Below the pieces are notes generated by a model. The model was not told the origin of the DNA. It made no database searches and saw only the letters and a program-made list of their open reading frames with translations. A DNA stretch of 64,000 nucleotides from Pseudaestuariivita atlantica (GTDB lineage Bacteria > Pseudomonadota > Alphaproteobacteria > Rhodobacterales > Rhodobacteraceae), in the NCBI RefSeq assembly GCF_001205715.1, contig NZ_AQQZ01000003.1, forward strand, positions 124,001 through 188,000. The letters run 5' to 3'. Shown one piece after another: positions 26,146 through 34,490 of this stretch. The first letter of the stretch is position 1, and every line of letters begins with the position of its first letter. The position numbers were made by a program, and so were the translations under genes.

Positions 26146-26706
26146 TCAGGACGCCCGTGACAACGCGGCCACGCCGGTGCGCGCGATATCGGTCATTCCC
26201 AGCGGGCGCATCAGGTCGGCAAACGCGTCGACCTTTTCCTGTGTCCCGGTGATCTGGAAGGTGAAGCTGTCGAGCGTCGAGTCGACCACGTTGGCGCGGA
26301 AGATGTCGGCGAGCCGCAGCGCCTCCACCCGTTTCTCGCCCGTGCCCTCGACCCGCATCAGCGCCAGTTCGCGCTCGACGGTCGCGCCTTCGACGGTCAG
26401 ATCGTGCACGTCGTGCACCGGCACCAGCCGCCCCAGCTGCGCCTTGATCTGTTCAATCACCTGCGGCGTGCCGGTGGTGACGATGGTGATGCGGCTCAGG
26501 TGCCCTTCGTGGTCCACCTCGGCCACGGTGAGGCTGTCGATGTTGTAGCCCCGGCCCGAAAAGAGACCGATCACGCGCGCCAGCACGCCCGCCTCGTTAT
26601 CGACCATCACTGTCAGGGTGTGCCGCTCCTGCACGTCCGAAAAGTTCGAACGCAGGTTGTACGCGGAATGCTTCGAAGAGCCCTTCTTGATCTTGAGCGG
26701 TGCCAT
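26146..26706 (-). CDS. ilvH: Acetolactate synthase small (regulatory) subunit
   Basis: A 186-residue protein with an N-terminal ACT domain (RHTLTVMVDNEAGVLARVIGLFSGRGYNIDSLTV) and the C-terminal ALS small-subunit domain. It confers valine feedback inhibition on the large subunit in branched-chain amino acid synthesis. It is separated from ilvI, on the same strand, by two intervening genes and an intergenic of its own, so it probably has a separate promoter; in many relatives ilvI and ilvH are directly adjacent. Confidence 0.95.
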   Translation of the reverse strand: MAPLKIKKGSSKHSAYNLRSNFSDVQERHTLTVMVDNEAGVLARVIGLFSGRGYNIDSLTVAEVDHEGHLSRITIVTTGTPQVIEQIKAQLGRLVPVHDVHDLTVEGATVERELALMRVEGTGEKRVEALRLADIFRANVVDSTLDSFTFQITGTQEKVDAFADLMRPLGMTDIARTGVAALSRAS

Positions 26707-26929
26707 CTTTCCTCCGTCAGCCGGTCGCGGCTGTAATATTCAGGCGGGCCCCGCGCGGCAAACGGGCCGCGACACGGGGGTTTCGTTTCAGAAAATCGCC
26801 CGGCGTCACGCGGGCTTGAGCGCGCGTGCGCGCCGGATCACAGGCGCGTGGCGGGCATGGACCGGTGCGGCGGCGTGCGTAGATTGCGGGCCAGTCACAC
26901 ATCACAGCCCTCTCCCGAAGGATACGCAC

Positions 26930-27424
26930 ATGACCATCGCAACCACCCAACTCGCCCCCGCCGATACCGACGGGCTGCTGTCGCAGGCCTTTACCGTTCT
27001 TCTGGCCGGTGCCGCGGCGCTTCTGGCCTTCGACATATTCGGACAGGTCCTGTCGCCCATGGCGGGTTTTGCCGCGCTGGCACCCGTGGGGCTGGCCAAT
27101 TCCACCATCAAGGCCGTCTTCGGCGCGGGCTGGCGTCCGGGGGCCGAGGGGCTGCATTACCTTGCCGGCCTCGTCGCCTACCCGTTGGGCTGGGTCATCG
27201 TCGAACAGGTGCGCCGCCGCATCCTGCCCGCCCTGCCGTGGCTCGCCGTCGCCGTGGCCTATGGCGTGATCCTGTGGGTCTTCGCGCTTTACGTGATGGC
27301 GCATCTCGTGGCGGGGATGAAGCCTTTCCTCGGATGGGGCGGCATCACCTACGTGGCGCTGTGGGGTCACATCCTGTTCGCCGTCGTGGCCGCCGCGATC
27401 TATCGCTGGCGGCATCCAGCCTGA
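26930..27424 (+). CDS. Hypothetical four-helix membrane protein
   Basis: A 164-residue protein with four predicted membrane helices: about residues 20-45 (FTVLLAGAAALLAFDIFGQVL), 75-95, 103-125 (WLAVAVAYGVILWVFALYVMAHLVAG) and 138-158. The start follows CGAAGGATA. I cannot name the family. It is inserted, on the opposite strand, between ilvH and the AT-rich gene behind ilvI, so it interrupts the usual ilvIH order. Confidence 0.7.
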   Translation: MTIATTQLAPADTDGLLSQAFTVLLAGAAALLAFDIFGQVLSPMAGFAALAPVGLANSTIKAVFGAGWRPGAEGLHYLAGLVAYPLGWVIVEQVRRRILPALPWLAVAVAYGVILWVFALYVMAHLVAGMKPFLGWGGITYVALWGHILFAVVAAAIYRWRHPA

Positions 27425-27440
27425 ACGCCGCGCCAAGCAG

Positions 27441-27474
27441 ACCGCAGGTCGGCTGAGACCAGCCGACCTGCGGT
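27441..27474. repeat. GTCGGCTG-family palindromic repeat
   Basis: A perfect 14-base stem, ACCGCAGGTCGGCT with AGCCGACCTGCGGT, around GAGACC. It lies 17 bases after the membrane-protein stop codon and could terminate transcription. Its AGGTCGGCT core is shared with the repeats at 31.6 and 39.6 kb. Confidence 0.65.
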
Positions 27475-27552
27475 TACTCAAGACCCCGTAGTCGGTGCGT
27501 ATCCCAAGCCTCAATGAGCAGAAGTTTGGCACTCGGTCGCCCGATATTCTAA

Positions 27553-27774
27553 CTATCTCCGCCACATTTGGCCCATTTCTTCATCGAACCAGAGCTCAAT
27601 GTCGTACTGAGCGCCCATAGTTGATCGAAACGATTCGGCTTGCGGATAATTCTCCCTTAACCATCCGAGATAGCTCGAAAAACCAGGGGAATCTTTTACT
27701 CGATCATATTGCACCATTCGGGCCCAATCATGCACAGTTGAACGAACTAGCGTTTCCGCCTCACCTTTTTTCAT
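27553..27774 (-). CDS. AT-rich orphan gene coupled to ilvI
   Basis: Encodes 73 residues ending MGQMWRR, with DWARMVQYDRVKDSPGF and YDIELWFDEEMGQMW as notable text; charged, soluble, no family recognised. The ATG overlaps the ilvI stop codon by one base (TGATG), so translation should be coupled. Base composition is clearly lower in G+C than the flanking genes by eye, with codons such as ATA, TTA and AAA rare elsewhere in the window, which suggests acquisition. The 80 bases beyond its stop are also AT-rich. Function unknown. Confidence 0.55.
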   Translation of the reverse strand: MKKGEAETLVRSTVHDWARMVQYDRVKDSPGFSSYLGWLRENYPQAESFRSTMGAQYDIELWFDEEMGQMWRR

Positions 27775-29531
27775 CACACCAGAACCGCGCCCTTCGTGCC
27801 GATCGCGTCCTTGGTGGACGCCTCGCCCAAGAGCATCTTGTTGTGCGGCTCGCCCGACGGGATCATGGGGAAGCAGTTCTCGTGCTTCTCCACCAGGCAG
27901 TCGAACACGACCGGGCCTTCGTAGTTGATCATTTCCATGATCGCGTCATCCAGATCAGCGGGATCGCTGCACTGGATGCCCTTGGCACCGAAGGCTTCGG
28001 CCAGTTTCACGAAATCGGGCAGGGCGTCAGACCACGAATGTGAATACCGCTCGCCATGCAGCAATTCCTGCCACTGGCGCACCATGCCGAGCCGTTCGTT
28101 GTTGAGGATGAACTGCTTGACCGGCAGTCGGTACTGCGCTGCCGTTCCCAGCTCCTGCATGTTCATCAGCCACGAAGCCTCGCCCGCCACGTTGATGACC
28201 AGCGCGTCCGGGTGCGCGATCTGCACGCCGATGGACGCCGGAAAGCCATAGCCCATCGTGCCCAGCCCGCCCGAGGTCATCCAGTGGTTGGGATCCTCGA
28301 AGCCCATGTATTGCGCCGCCCACATCTGGTGCTGGCCCACCTCGGTACAGATGAAGCGGTCCTTGCGGTCCTTGGTCAGCGCCTCCAGCCGCGCCAGCGC
28401 GTGCTGCGGTTTGATCGTGGGGCCCGTCTGCTTGAACTTCAGGCAATCGACGGCCTTCCATTCCTCGATCCGCGCCCACCATTTCTGCAGGCCCTCGCGG
28501 TTGACCTTGGACCCGCGCTGTTTCCAGAGCTTGAGCATCTCTTCCAGCACGTGGGTCACGTCGCCCACGATGGGCAGGTCGGTCTTGATCACCTTGTTGA
28601 TCGAGGACGGGTCGATATCGATATGCGCCTTGGTCGACTTGGGGCTGAACGCATCGATGCGGCCGGTGATCCGGTCGTCAAACCGCGCGCCGATATTGAT
28701 CATCAGGTCGCAGTCGTGCATCGCGAGGTTGGCCTCGTACAGGCCATGCATCCCCAGCATCCCCAGCCAGTGCTTGCCCGAGGCGGGGTAGGCCCCCAGC
28801 CCCATCAGGGTCGAGGTGATGGGCATGCCCGTCGCATCCACCAATTCGCGCAGCAGTTCCGACGCGCGGGTGCCGGAGTTGATGACGCCGCCGCCGGTAT
28901 AGAAAATCGGGCGTTCGGCGGTCTCCAGCGCCTCGACCAGCGCGGCGATGGTTTCGGGGTCGCCCTTCACGCGGGGCTGGTAATGGCCAAGATCGGCTTT
29001 CGCGGGCGGCGTGTAGGTGCCGTTGGCGAATTGCACGTCCTTCGGGATGTCGATCAGCACCGGGCCGGGGCGGCCCTTGGTCGCGACGTGGAACGCCTCG
29101 TGGATGGTGCCGGACAGCTGGTCGGTCTCCTTCACCAGCCAGTTGTGCTTGGTGCAGGGGCGGGTGATGCCCACCGTGTCGGCCTCCTGGAAGGCGTCGG
29201 ACCCGATCATGAACGTCGGCACCTGCCCCGTCAGCACCACCAGCGGGATCGAATCCATCAGCGCGTCGGTCAGGCCGGTCACGGCGTTCGTCGCGCCCGG
29301 CCCGGACGTCACCAGCACCACGCCGGGCTTGCCGGTCGACCGGGCATAGCCCTCGGCCATGTGCACCGCGCCCTGTTCGTGCCGCACGAGGATGTGGCGG
29401 ATCGCGTTCTGCTGAAAGATCTCGTCATAGATGGGTAGGACAGCCCCGCCGGGATAGCCGAATACCGTGTCCACACCCTGATCCTTCAGGGCCTGAACCA
29501 CCATTTTCGCTCCGGTCATCTGACGTGTCAT
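27774..29531 (-). CDS. ilvI: Acetolactate synthase large (catalytic) subunit
   Basis: A 585-residue thiamine-diphosphate enzyme making acetolactate or acetohydroxybutyrate from pyruvate, the first common step of valine, leucine and isoleucine synthesis. GVDTVFGYPGGAVLPIYDE with the catalytic Glu in RHEQGAVHMAEGYAR, and the ThDP-binding VINVAGEASWLMNMQELGTA segment (GDGSF is replaced by AGEAS) are visible. Start set at MTRQMTGAK, after GGAGAGAG; the frame extending upstream runs into the attenuator. Expression is probably controlled by the leader peptide and terminator described separately. Confidence 0.95.
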   Translation of the reverse strand: MTRQMTGAKMVVQALKDQGVDTVFGYPGGAVLPIYDEIFQQNAIRHILVRHEQGAVHMAEGYARSTGKPGVVLVTSGPGATNAVTGLTDALMDSIPLVVLTGQVPTFMIGSDAFQEADTVGITRPCTKHNWLVKETDQLSGTIHEAFHVATKGRPGPVLIDIPKDVQFANGTYTPPAKADLGHYQPRVKGDPETIAALVEALETAERPIFYTGGGVINSGTRASELLRELVDATGMPITSTLMGLGAYPASGKHWLGMLGMHGLYEANLAMHDCDLMINIGARFDDRITGRIDAFSPKSTKAHIDIDPSSINKVIKTDLPIVGDVTHVLEEMLKLWKQRGSKVNREGLQKWWARIEEWKAVDCLKFKQTGPTIKPQHALARLEALTKDRKDRFICTEVGQHQMWAAQYMGFEDPNHWMTSGGLGTMGYGFPASIGVQIAHPDALVINVAGEASWLMNMQELGTAAQYRLPVKQFILNNERLGMVRQWQELLHGERYSHSWSDALPDFVKLAEAFGAKGIQCSDPADLDDAIMEMINYEGPVVFDCLVEKHENCFPMIPSGEPHNKMLLGEASTKDAIGTKGAVLV

Positions 29532-29561
29532 GTCTCTCTCCATCATCCTGACGTCAGTCAC

Positions 29562-29596
29562 AAAAAAACCCCCGAGGGTCAGTCGGGGGCGCATGG
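29562..29596 (-). promoter_or_regulatory. ilvI transcription attenuator (terminator and competing pairing)
   Basis: On the minus strand CCCCCGA (complement of 29583-29589) pairs with TCGGGGG (29569-29575) and runs into seven T residues (29562-29568): a classical intrinsic terminator 30 bases before the ilvI start. A competing pairing, GGCGCATGG in the leader-peptide codons (29625-29633) with CCATGCGCC (29588-29596), overlaps the base of the terminator by two positions and would act as antiterminator when the ribosome stalls on the Leu/Val codons. Confidence 0.8.
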
Positions 29597-29616
29597 GGTG
29601 CCATTATGGCTGCCCG

Positions 29617-29664
29617 TCAGGGCTCCATGCGCCAATTTCCTACAAGTACGACAAGGTAGCTCAT
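29617..29664 (-). CDS. ilvL: ilv leader peptide
   Basis: A 15-codon frame, MSYLVVLVGNWRMEP, with GGAGGG upstream of its ATG. Five consecutive codons specify Leu or Val (CTT GTC GTA CTT GTA), several of them rare in this GC-rich background. This is the layout of attenuation leaders for branched-chain amino acid operons. It sits about 85 bases upstream of ilvI and before an intrinsic terminator. Not detectable by similarity tools because of its length. Confidence 0.8.
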   Translation of the reverse strand: MSYLVVLVGNWRMEP

Positions 29665-29816
29665 CCGACCCTCCGAAGTGTGCCGGACACTACGCATGGG
29701 AATCAGGGGCGTCAACAGCCAAAATCTTGGCGATTATGTCGCATGGCGCGGATATTGCGACATATTCTGTCTTCTGATGGCGTCGGCCTCGCACGTTTCG
29801 CAAATTCCGCGCGACG

Positions 29817-31001
29817 TCAGAGGCCCAGCCGCGACATCTGGAGGAGGCCCACGGGCGCAAGCCCGTCCTCGACCTTGCGCCAGAGGCCCTGGAACAGGAA
29901 GGGATCGGTCTTGGCGCCGCGCGCAATCTCGGCCAGCGTGCGGCGTCCGTTGACCTGTGCAAGCACCGTCGCCGCCTCGGGCGGGAGGGTCACGTCAAAG
30001 GTCACGCCCTGCGAGGTCACGGGCAGGGTCTTGCCCGCCGCCACCGCGCGGGCAAGCTTCACCGGGTCCGCCGACAGGTGCGGCACGGCCTGCATTCCCG
30101 CCCCCTTGCGCGGCGCGGCACCCGTGGGCCGGGCATAGCCCACATGCTTGCGGATCGTGCCCGACAGCCGTTCGGCCATCGCCATCCGCTGCAACTGGTC
30201 CATGTCCTCGGGCGGATCGGCATAGCGGCCAAGGTCATAGAGCGCGGGCGGGCACATGCCCGCGACCTCGAACCCGGCCTCGGCCAGCGCCGCACCCCAT
30301 TCGTCAATGCGGAAGGCCCGGTCCTGGCTGTGGAGCAGCAGGTCATAGAACCCCGCATCGCTTTGCTTGTGGTCGACCACGTGGGGGTTCAGCTTGAACG
30401 GGTGCCCCTTGGGCAGGCTCTCCATCAGCGCCCGCGCCCGCGCCAGCCGCTCCTGCGGGGTCAGCCCCGCCAGCAACGCGCCGAACGCCTCCTGCAACGG
30501 ATACACCCCGCCCCGGCCATAGGGCGCATAGACCATCCAGCCGAACCCGCCTTCGTCTTTCAGTGCCGCCCGCAGCGCCCGCAGCCCCGCCACCGGCTCT
30601 TCGAGGTGATGCAGCACGCCGCAGCAGTCGATGTAATCGAACTGCCCGTACTCCGCCGCGTCCAGCAGGCTGCCCGTTTGAAAGGTGATCGAGGTGAGGC
30701 CGCGCGCCTTTGCCCGCGCCTCGGCCACGCGGCGCGCTTCGGTCGACAGGTCGACATAGGTGATGCGGTGCGGCTTGCCCGCGCGGGTCAGCACGGTCGC
30801 CAGCTGGATCAGCGCGTCACCCGTGCCGCCGCCCGCCACCAGCACGTCGAAGGGCAGGGACCAGTCGCGGTTGCCGGCGTAAAGCACGTGGTCGATCTCG
30901 ACCGGGTGCGAGGGCGATCCGGTGATCAGCCGCTTCGCTTCGTCCGCCGGGTCGCGTTCGGGATAGGGATAGGCGTTGTACTGGTCGAGGATATCGGACA
31001 T
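29817..31001 (-). CDS. Class I SAM-dependent methyltransferase
   Basis: A 394-residue protein. Motif I is DVLVAGGGTGDALIQLAT, the acidic end of strand 2 is ITYVDLSTEARRVAEAR, and motif IV/post I is FDYIDCCGVLHHLEEP. The rest (about residues 180-394) is a large C-terminal extension with no recognised domain, including a beta-rich tail (GVTFDVTLPPEAATVLAQVNG). Such proteins methylate small molecules or act as tRNA/protein methyltransferases; the substrate is unknown. It overlaps no neighbour and precedes the ilv leader on the same strand in reverse order, downstream of GNAT by 9 bases, so GNAT and this gene form an operon. Confidence 0.8.
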   Translation of the reverse strand: MSDILDQYNAYPYPERDPADEAKRLITGSPSHPVEIDHVLYAGNRDWSLPFDVLVAGGGTGDALIQLATVLTRAGKPHRITYVDLSTEARRVAEARAKARGLTSITFQTGSLLDAAEYGQFDYIDCCGVLHHLEEPVAGLRALRAALKDEGGFGWMVYAPYGRGGVYPLQEAFGALLAGLTPQERLARARALMESLPKGHPFKLNPHVVDHKQSDAGFYDLLLHSQDRAFRIDEWGAALAEAGFEVAGMCPPALYDLGRYADPPEDMDQLQRMAMAERLSGTIRKHVGYARPTGAAPRKGAGMQAVPHLSADPVKLARAVAAGKTLPVTSQGVTFDVTLPPEAATVLAQVNGRRTLAEIARGAKTDPFLFQGLWRKVEDGLAPVGLLQMSRLGL

Positions 31002-31010
31002 GCGCCCGCC

Positions 31011-31550
31011 CTACCCCAGCGCGCGCCCGCCGTCAAAATCGGCCCGCGTGATCCGGTGGTGATGGTCGATGCAGGTCTCGCCGTCATACTCGGCCTCTTC
31101 CGCCCGCTCGAACCGCAGGCCCGCCTTCTCCAGCATCCGCAACGACCCCGTGTTGCGCGCATCTGCGATACCCACGACAGCGTCCACCCGCGGATCGGCG
31201 AAGACAAGCGACAGGGCCGCGCGATAAGCGCGCGAGCCAAGGCACCGCCCCCACGCTCCCCGCGCCAGCGTGATCCCCAACTCCACCACCCGTCCGTGAA
31301 GGTGCAGACCCATGTCGCCGATCAGCGCGTCATCGTCCCCCGCCACGGCGATCTGGCACCATTCCCCGTCCTGCAAAAGCGGCGCGTCCGCGACGGCGGC
31401 GATGAAGCCCAGCGCGCGGTCGCGGTCCATCGGCGCCCACGACTGGAAGCGCGCGACCTCCGGGTCCGCGCGGTAGGCAAGGAAGGCATCGACATCCCCT
31501 TCGCGCAACCGCCGCAAGGTGACCGGTCCTCGGGTCAGGGGCAGATCCAC
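31011..31550 (-). CDS. GNAT-family N-acetyltransferase
   Basis: A 179-residue acetyltransferase of the RimJ/RimL-like type: TLRRLREGDVDAFLAYRADPEVARFQSW at the start and GIADARNTGSLRMLEKAGLRF as the acetyl-CoA-binding motif A/B region. Start set at GTG, with AGGGGC upstream. A longer frame to an ATG at 31604 is open, but its extra codons are encoded by the palindromic repeat at 31571-31597, so I judge it less likely. Acetyl acceptor unknown. It lies 9 bases upstream of the methyltransferase gene. Confidence 0.78.
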   Translation of the reverse strand: MDLPLTRGPVTLRRLREGDVDAFLAYRADPEVARFQSWAPMDRDRALGFIAAVADAPLLQDGEWCQIAVAGDDDALIGDMGLHLHGRVVELGITLARGAWGRCLGSRAYRAALSLVFADPRVDAVVGIADARNTGSLRMLEKAGLRFERAEEAEYDGETCIDHHHRITRADFDGGRALG

Positions 31551-31570
31551 GGCCCGCGCCCCTGTCACAC

Positions 31571-31650
31571 GTAGGTCGGCTGACTCAGCCGACCTACCCG
31601 CCATCGCACAGGCGTTGGCATGAAAGTAGGTCGGCTGCTCTGCAGCCGAC
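31571..31650. repeat. Two GTCGGCTG-family palindromic repeats
   Basis: GTAGGTCGGCTG-ACT-CAGCCGACCTAC (31571-31597), a perfect 12-base stem, and GTAGGTCGGCTGCTCTGCAG...CCGAC (31626-31650), a nine-base stem. They fill the space between the GNAT gene and the 5'-nucleotidase stop codon. Both match the copies near 39.6 kb. Confidence 0.75.
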
Positions 31651-31658
31651 CCGCCGTC

Positions 31659-33230
31659 TTATTTCCGCGTGATGCGGCCATCGGTATACGGCTGGTAGTC
31701 GCCCTGCGCGGCCATGTATTCGGCCACCACATCGGCAAGGTCCGGCCCGTAATCATAGGCGTTCTCGGCATCGGTGAACATCCTGTAGCCGTCACCGCCG
31801 CCCCGGACGTAGTTGTTCGACACAAGGCCATAGGTCTTGGCCGGATCGATCGGAACGAAGCTGTCGCCGTCCTTCACCATCACCTCGACGATGCGGCCCT
31901 CGTTCGGCGCGACCGACGGATCCCAGGTGAACTTCAGGCCCGCCACCGACGGGAACCGCCCTTTGACCTCTTCGACCTGGCTGACGCCGTTTTCCAGCGC
32001 GTCGATCACCGTCTGGCCCGACACCTGGAAGGTGGACAACGTGTTCTGGAACGGCAGCACCGTCAGGACCTCGCCCATGGTCACGTCACCCGCGTCGATC
32101 GAGGCGCGCACCCCGCCCGAGTTCTGGATGGCGATCTGGATGCCCTGGTTCTTCACGCGGGCGAGCATGGCATCGGCCACGAGGTTGCCCATCGCGCATT
32201 CCTGCACCCGGCAGACCGACCGGTCGCCCTCGATCGCGGCGGCGGCAGAGGCAACGACGCGCTGGCGGATCTCCTCCAGCGGCACGGCCAGTTCGCCGAT
32301 GCGGGCCACGGTGGCCTCGTCCTCGGCCACGGCGGCGTCCATGATCAGCGGCTCGCCCACGGCCTCGGTGATTTCACCGGCATCGTTGAAGGTGACGTTC
32401 AACTCGCCCAGGAACTTGCCATAGGCATAGGCCTGCACGATCGCGGTCGACCCGACCATCGTGGGATAAGGCCCCTTGGCGCGGTCACTGGTATTGCTGA
32501 GATAGGTGTTCGAGTGGCCACCGACGATGATGTCGACACCGGTGGTTTCCGCCGCGACGCGCTTGTCGACCTCGTAGCCGGAATGCGACAGGACGATGAT
32601 CTTGTTCACGCCCATTCCGGTCAGCTTGTCGACCTCGCCCTGCACCGCGGCGACCGGATCGGTGAAGATCACGTTCGGGCCGGGCGAGGCGAGTTCATCG
32701 GTATCCTCGGGTGTCAGGCCGATCAGGCCCAGCTTCTCGCCGCCGCGTTCGATCACGACGGATTTCTGCAGCTTGTCCTTCAGCAACTCCTCGCCCGAGA
32801 AGTCGGCATTCGACATCAGGACCGGGAAACCCACGGCATCCATGAAGCCGCGCAGCACCTCGGGGCCGTCGTCGAATTCGTGGTTGCCCACGGTCATCGC
32901 GTCGTAGCCCAGCTTGTTCATCATCTCGGCCGCGACCTTGCCCTTGTAATAGGTGTAGAACAGCGTGCCCTGGAACTGGTCACCACCATCCACGAGGATC
33001 GCGTTGTTCGAACGCTGCCGCGCGGCCTCGACCGCGGAGACAAGCCGCGCCGAGCCGCCGAAACACTTCCCTTCGGCGTTGTCCTCCGCCGAGCAGCCCG
33101 AATCGTACTTGGAAATCGGTTCGAACCGCGCGTGGAAGTCATTGGTGTGCAGGACGGTCAGCGAATAGTCGGCCTGCGCAACGCTGGCGGCAAGGGCCAG
33201 CGCGGCGGAGCCGGTCAGGAAACGGATCAT
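31659..33230 (-). CDS. Periplasmic bifunctional metallophosphatase/5'-nucleotidase
   Basis: A 523-residue exported enzyme: signal peptide (MIRFLTGSAALALAASVAQA), N-terminal calcineurin-like domain with LTVLHTNDFHARFEP, GGDQFQGTLF, GNHEFDDG and GHSNTYL metal motifs, and a C-terminal 5'-nucleotidase domain (IQNSGGVRASIDAG, GDGYRMF). It hydrolyses nucleotides in the periplasm to scavenge phosphate and nucleosides. ATG chosen for its signal peptide and the GGGAGTG upstream. Four Cys near the start of the mature protein (CSAEDNAEGKC) and others may form disulfides. Monocistronic. Confidence 0.93.
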   Translation of the reverse strand: MIRFLTGSAALALAASVAQADYSLTVLHTNDFHARFEPISKYDSGCSAEDNAEGKCFGGSARLVSAVEAARQRSNNAILVDGGDQFQGTLFYTYYKGKVAAEMMNKLGYDAMTVGNHEFDDGPEVLRGFMDAVGFPVLMSNADFSGEELLKDKLQKSVVIERGGEKLGLIGLTPEDTDELASPGPNVIFTDPVAAVQGEVDKLTGMGVNKIIVLSHSGYEVDKRVAAETTGVDIIVGGHSNTYLSNTSDRAKGPYPTMVGSTAIVQAYAYGKFLGELNVTFNDAGEITEAVGEPLIMDAAVAEDEATVARIGELAVPLEEIRQRVVASAAAAIEGDRSVCRVQECAMGNLVADAMLARVKNQGIQIAIQNSGGVRASIDAGDVTMGEVLTVLPFQNTLSTFQVSGQTVIDALENGVSQVEEVKGRFPSVAGLKFTWDPSVAPNEGRIVEVMVKDGDSFVPIDPAKTYGLVSNNYVRGGGDGYRMFTDAENAYDYGPDLADVVAEYMAAQGDYQPYTDGRITRK

Positions 33231-33400
33231 GCGGAACACTCCCATTGAATGATATGGCACCAGCCTGCACCCCTCTCATCCGAGAGTCAAAAGGCGAGAC
33301 ACCAACTGCCCTGACGTCGCCCTGCGACAGGGGGGCAACAGGCACGTGACCGTCGGGCGACAGCTTGTTTGCCGGGCATCCCTCCCCCACATGGGACCGG

Positions 33401-34111
33401 ATGACGCGGTTTGTCCTCAACGCGTGTGTCTTCGTCGTCCTCTGCGCCGGGGCCGCCTACATGCTTTTGCCCGGCTATCACCGGGCCGCGACGCCCACGT
33501 GGTTCGGCATGACCCGCGTCGCGCCCGGCCTATTCACTGACGCATCGGCCCGGCAGGAGGAACTCGCGGCCCTCGTGACCGACGCGCGCGACCGCTCGTC
33601 TGTCGCCTTCGGCACACCGTCCCGACCATCCCGCGTCCTCGTCTGCACCACCGAACGATGCGCCGCACGGTTCGGCATCCGCACGTCGGGCCTCGCCATC
33701 GGCGCCCGCACGATCCTGATCGCGCCGAAAGGCATCAACGCGACGATCCTGACCCATGAACAGGTGCATATCGACCTGCGCCGCCACATGAGCCTGCGCG
33801 ACGTCCTCTACCCGCGCTTCCCTGCATGGTTCGACGAAGGCCTCGCCGCGCTCGTCTCGGACGACACCCGGCTGGACCGGATGGATGTGCCCGAGGCCCG
33901 CTTCATCCTCGACGCCCGACTGCGCCGCGACTGGTCGCGCATGACAACCGCCGATACATGGCCCCGGACATACGGCGCGGCGCGGACACTTGTTGCCGAT
34001 CTCGTGCAGCGGCTCGGCCCCGACGGCCTGCGCGCCCTGATCGCCGAAGTCGGCACCACCGGCGATTTCGCCGCCGCCCTCGCCACCCGTCTGCCGCCCG
34101 ACTGGCCTTGA
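33401..34111 (+). CDS. Membrane-anchored zinc metallopeptidase-like protein
   Basis: A 236-residue protein with an N-terminal membrane anchor or signal (MTRFVLNACVFVVLCAGAAYML) and an exported domain with HEQVH at residues 119-123 (HExxH) and a downstream E146 in WFDEGLAALVS, the spacing of gluzincin metallopeptidases. A CTTERCAARF segment adds two Cys. No specific family name is supported. Start at ATG after GGGACC. It is 31 bases upstream of the DUF952 gene, so probably cotranscribed with it and pyrD. Confidence 0.75.
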   Translation: MTRFVLNACVFVVLCAGAAYMLLPGYHRAATPTWFGMTRVAPGLFTDASARQEELAALVTDARDRSSVAFGTPSRPSRVLVCTTERCAARFGIRTSGLAIGARTILIAPKGINATILTHEQVHIDLRRHMSLRDVLYPRFPAWFDEGLAALVSDDTRLDRMDVPEARFILDARLRRDWSRMTTADTWPRTYGAARTLVADLVQRLGPDGLRALIAEVGTTGDFAAALATRLPPDWP

Positions 34112-34142
34112 CCTCGCGGCGCATTGGCCCCATCCCGACGCC

Positions 34143-34490
34143 ATGCTGATCTACAAGATTTTCCGCGCCGACGAATGGGCCGCCCTGCGCCACGACGGCA
34201 CCACAAGGGGCGCCCCCATCGACGTGAGCGACGGCTTCGTCCACTTCTCCACCGCCGAACAGGCCGCCGAGACGGCTGCGAAACACTTCGCGGGCGAGGC
34301 CGACCTGATGCTCGTCGCCGTCGACACCGACCGCCTCGGCGACGCGCTGAAATGGGAGCCGTCCCGCGGCGGCGCGCTCTTCCCCCACCTCTACCGCGAG
34401 ATGCGGATCGGCGACGTGACATGGGCCCAGCCCCTGCCGCTTGCGGGCGACGCCCACGCCTTCCCTCCGGGTTTTGCCGATGAAGCTTGA
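34143..34490 (+). CDS. DUF952 family protein
   Basis: A 115-residue protein with the DUF952 pattern: [15 protein letters not shown] at the start, [21 protein letters not shown] in the middle and [22 protein letters not shown] near the end. The fold is related to ADP-ribosyltransferase-like domains, but no reaction is established. Cytoplasmic. Its 3' end overlaps the pyrD start by 11 bases, a conserved pairing in this bacterial group to my knowledge. Confidence 0.87.
   Translation: MLIYKIFRADEWAALRHDGTTRGAPIDVSDGFVHFSTAEQAAETAAKHFAGEADLMLVAVDTDRLGDALKWEPSRGGALFPHLYREMRIGDVTWAQPLPLAGDAHAFPPGFADEA

Noticed and set aside
27553-27774. Antitoxin or toxin call for the AT-rich small gene
   Set aside because: No partner gene, no known toxin or antitoxin motif; only composition and coupling are supported.
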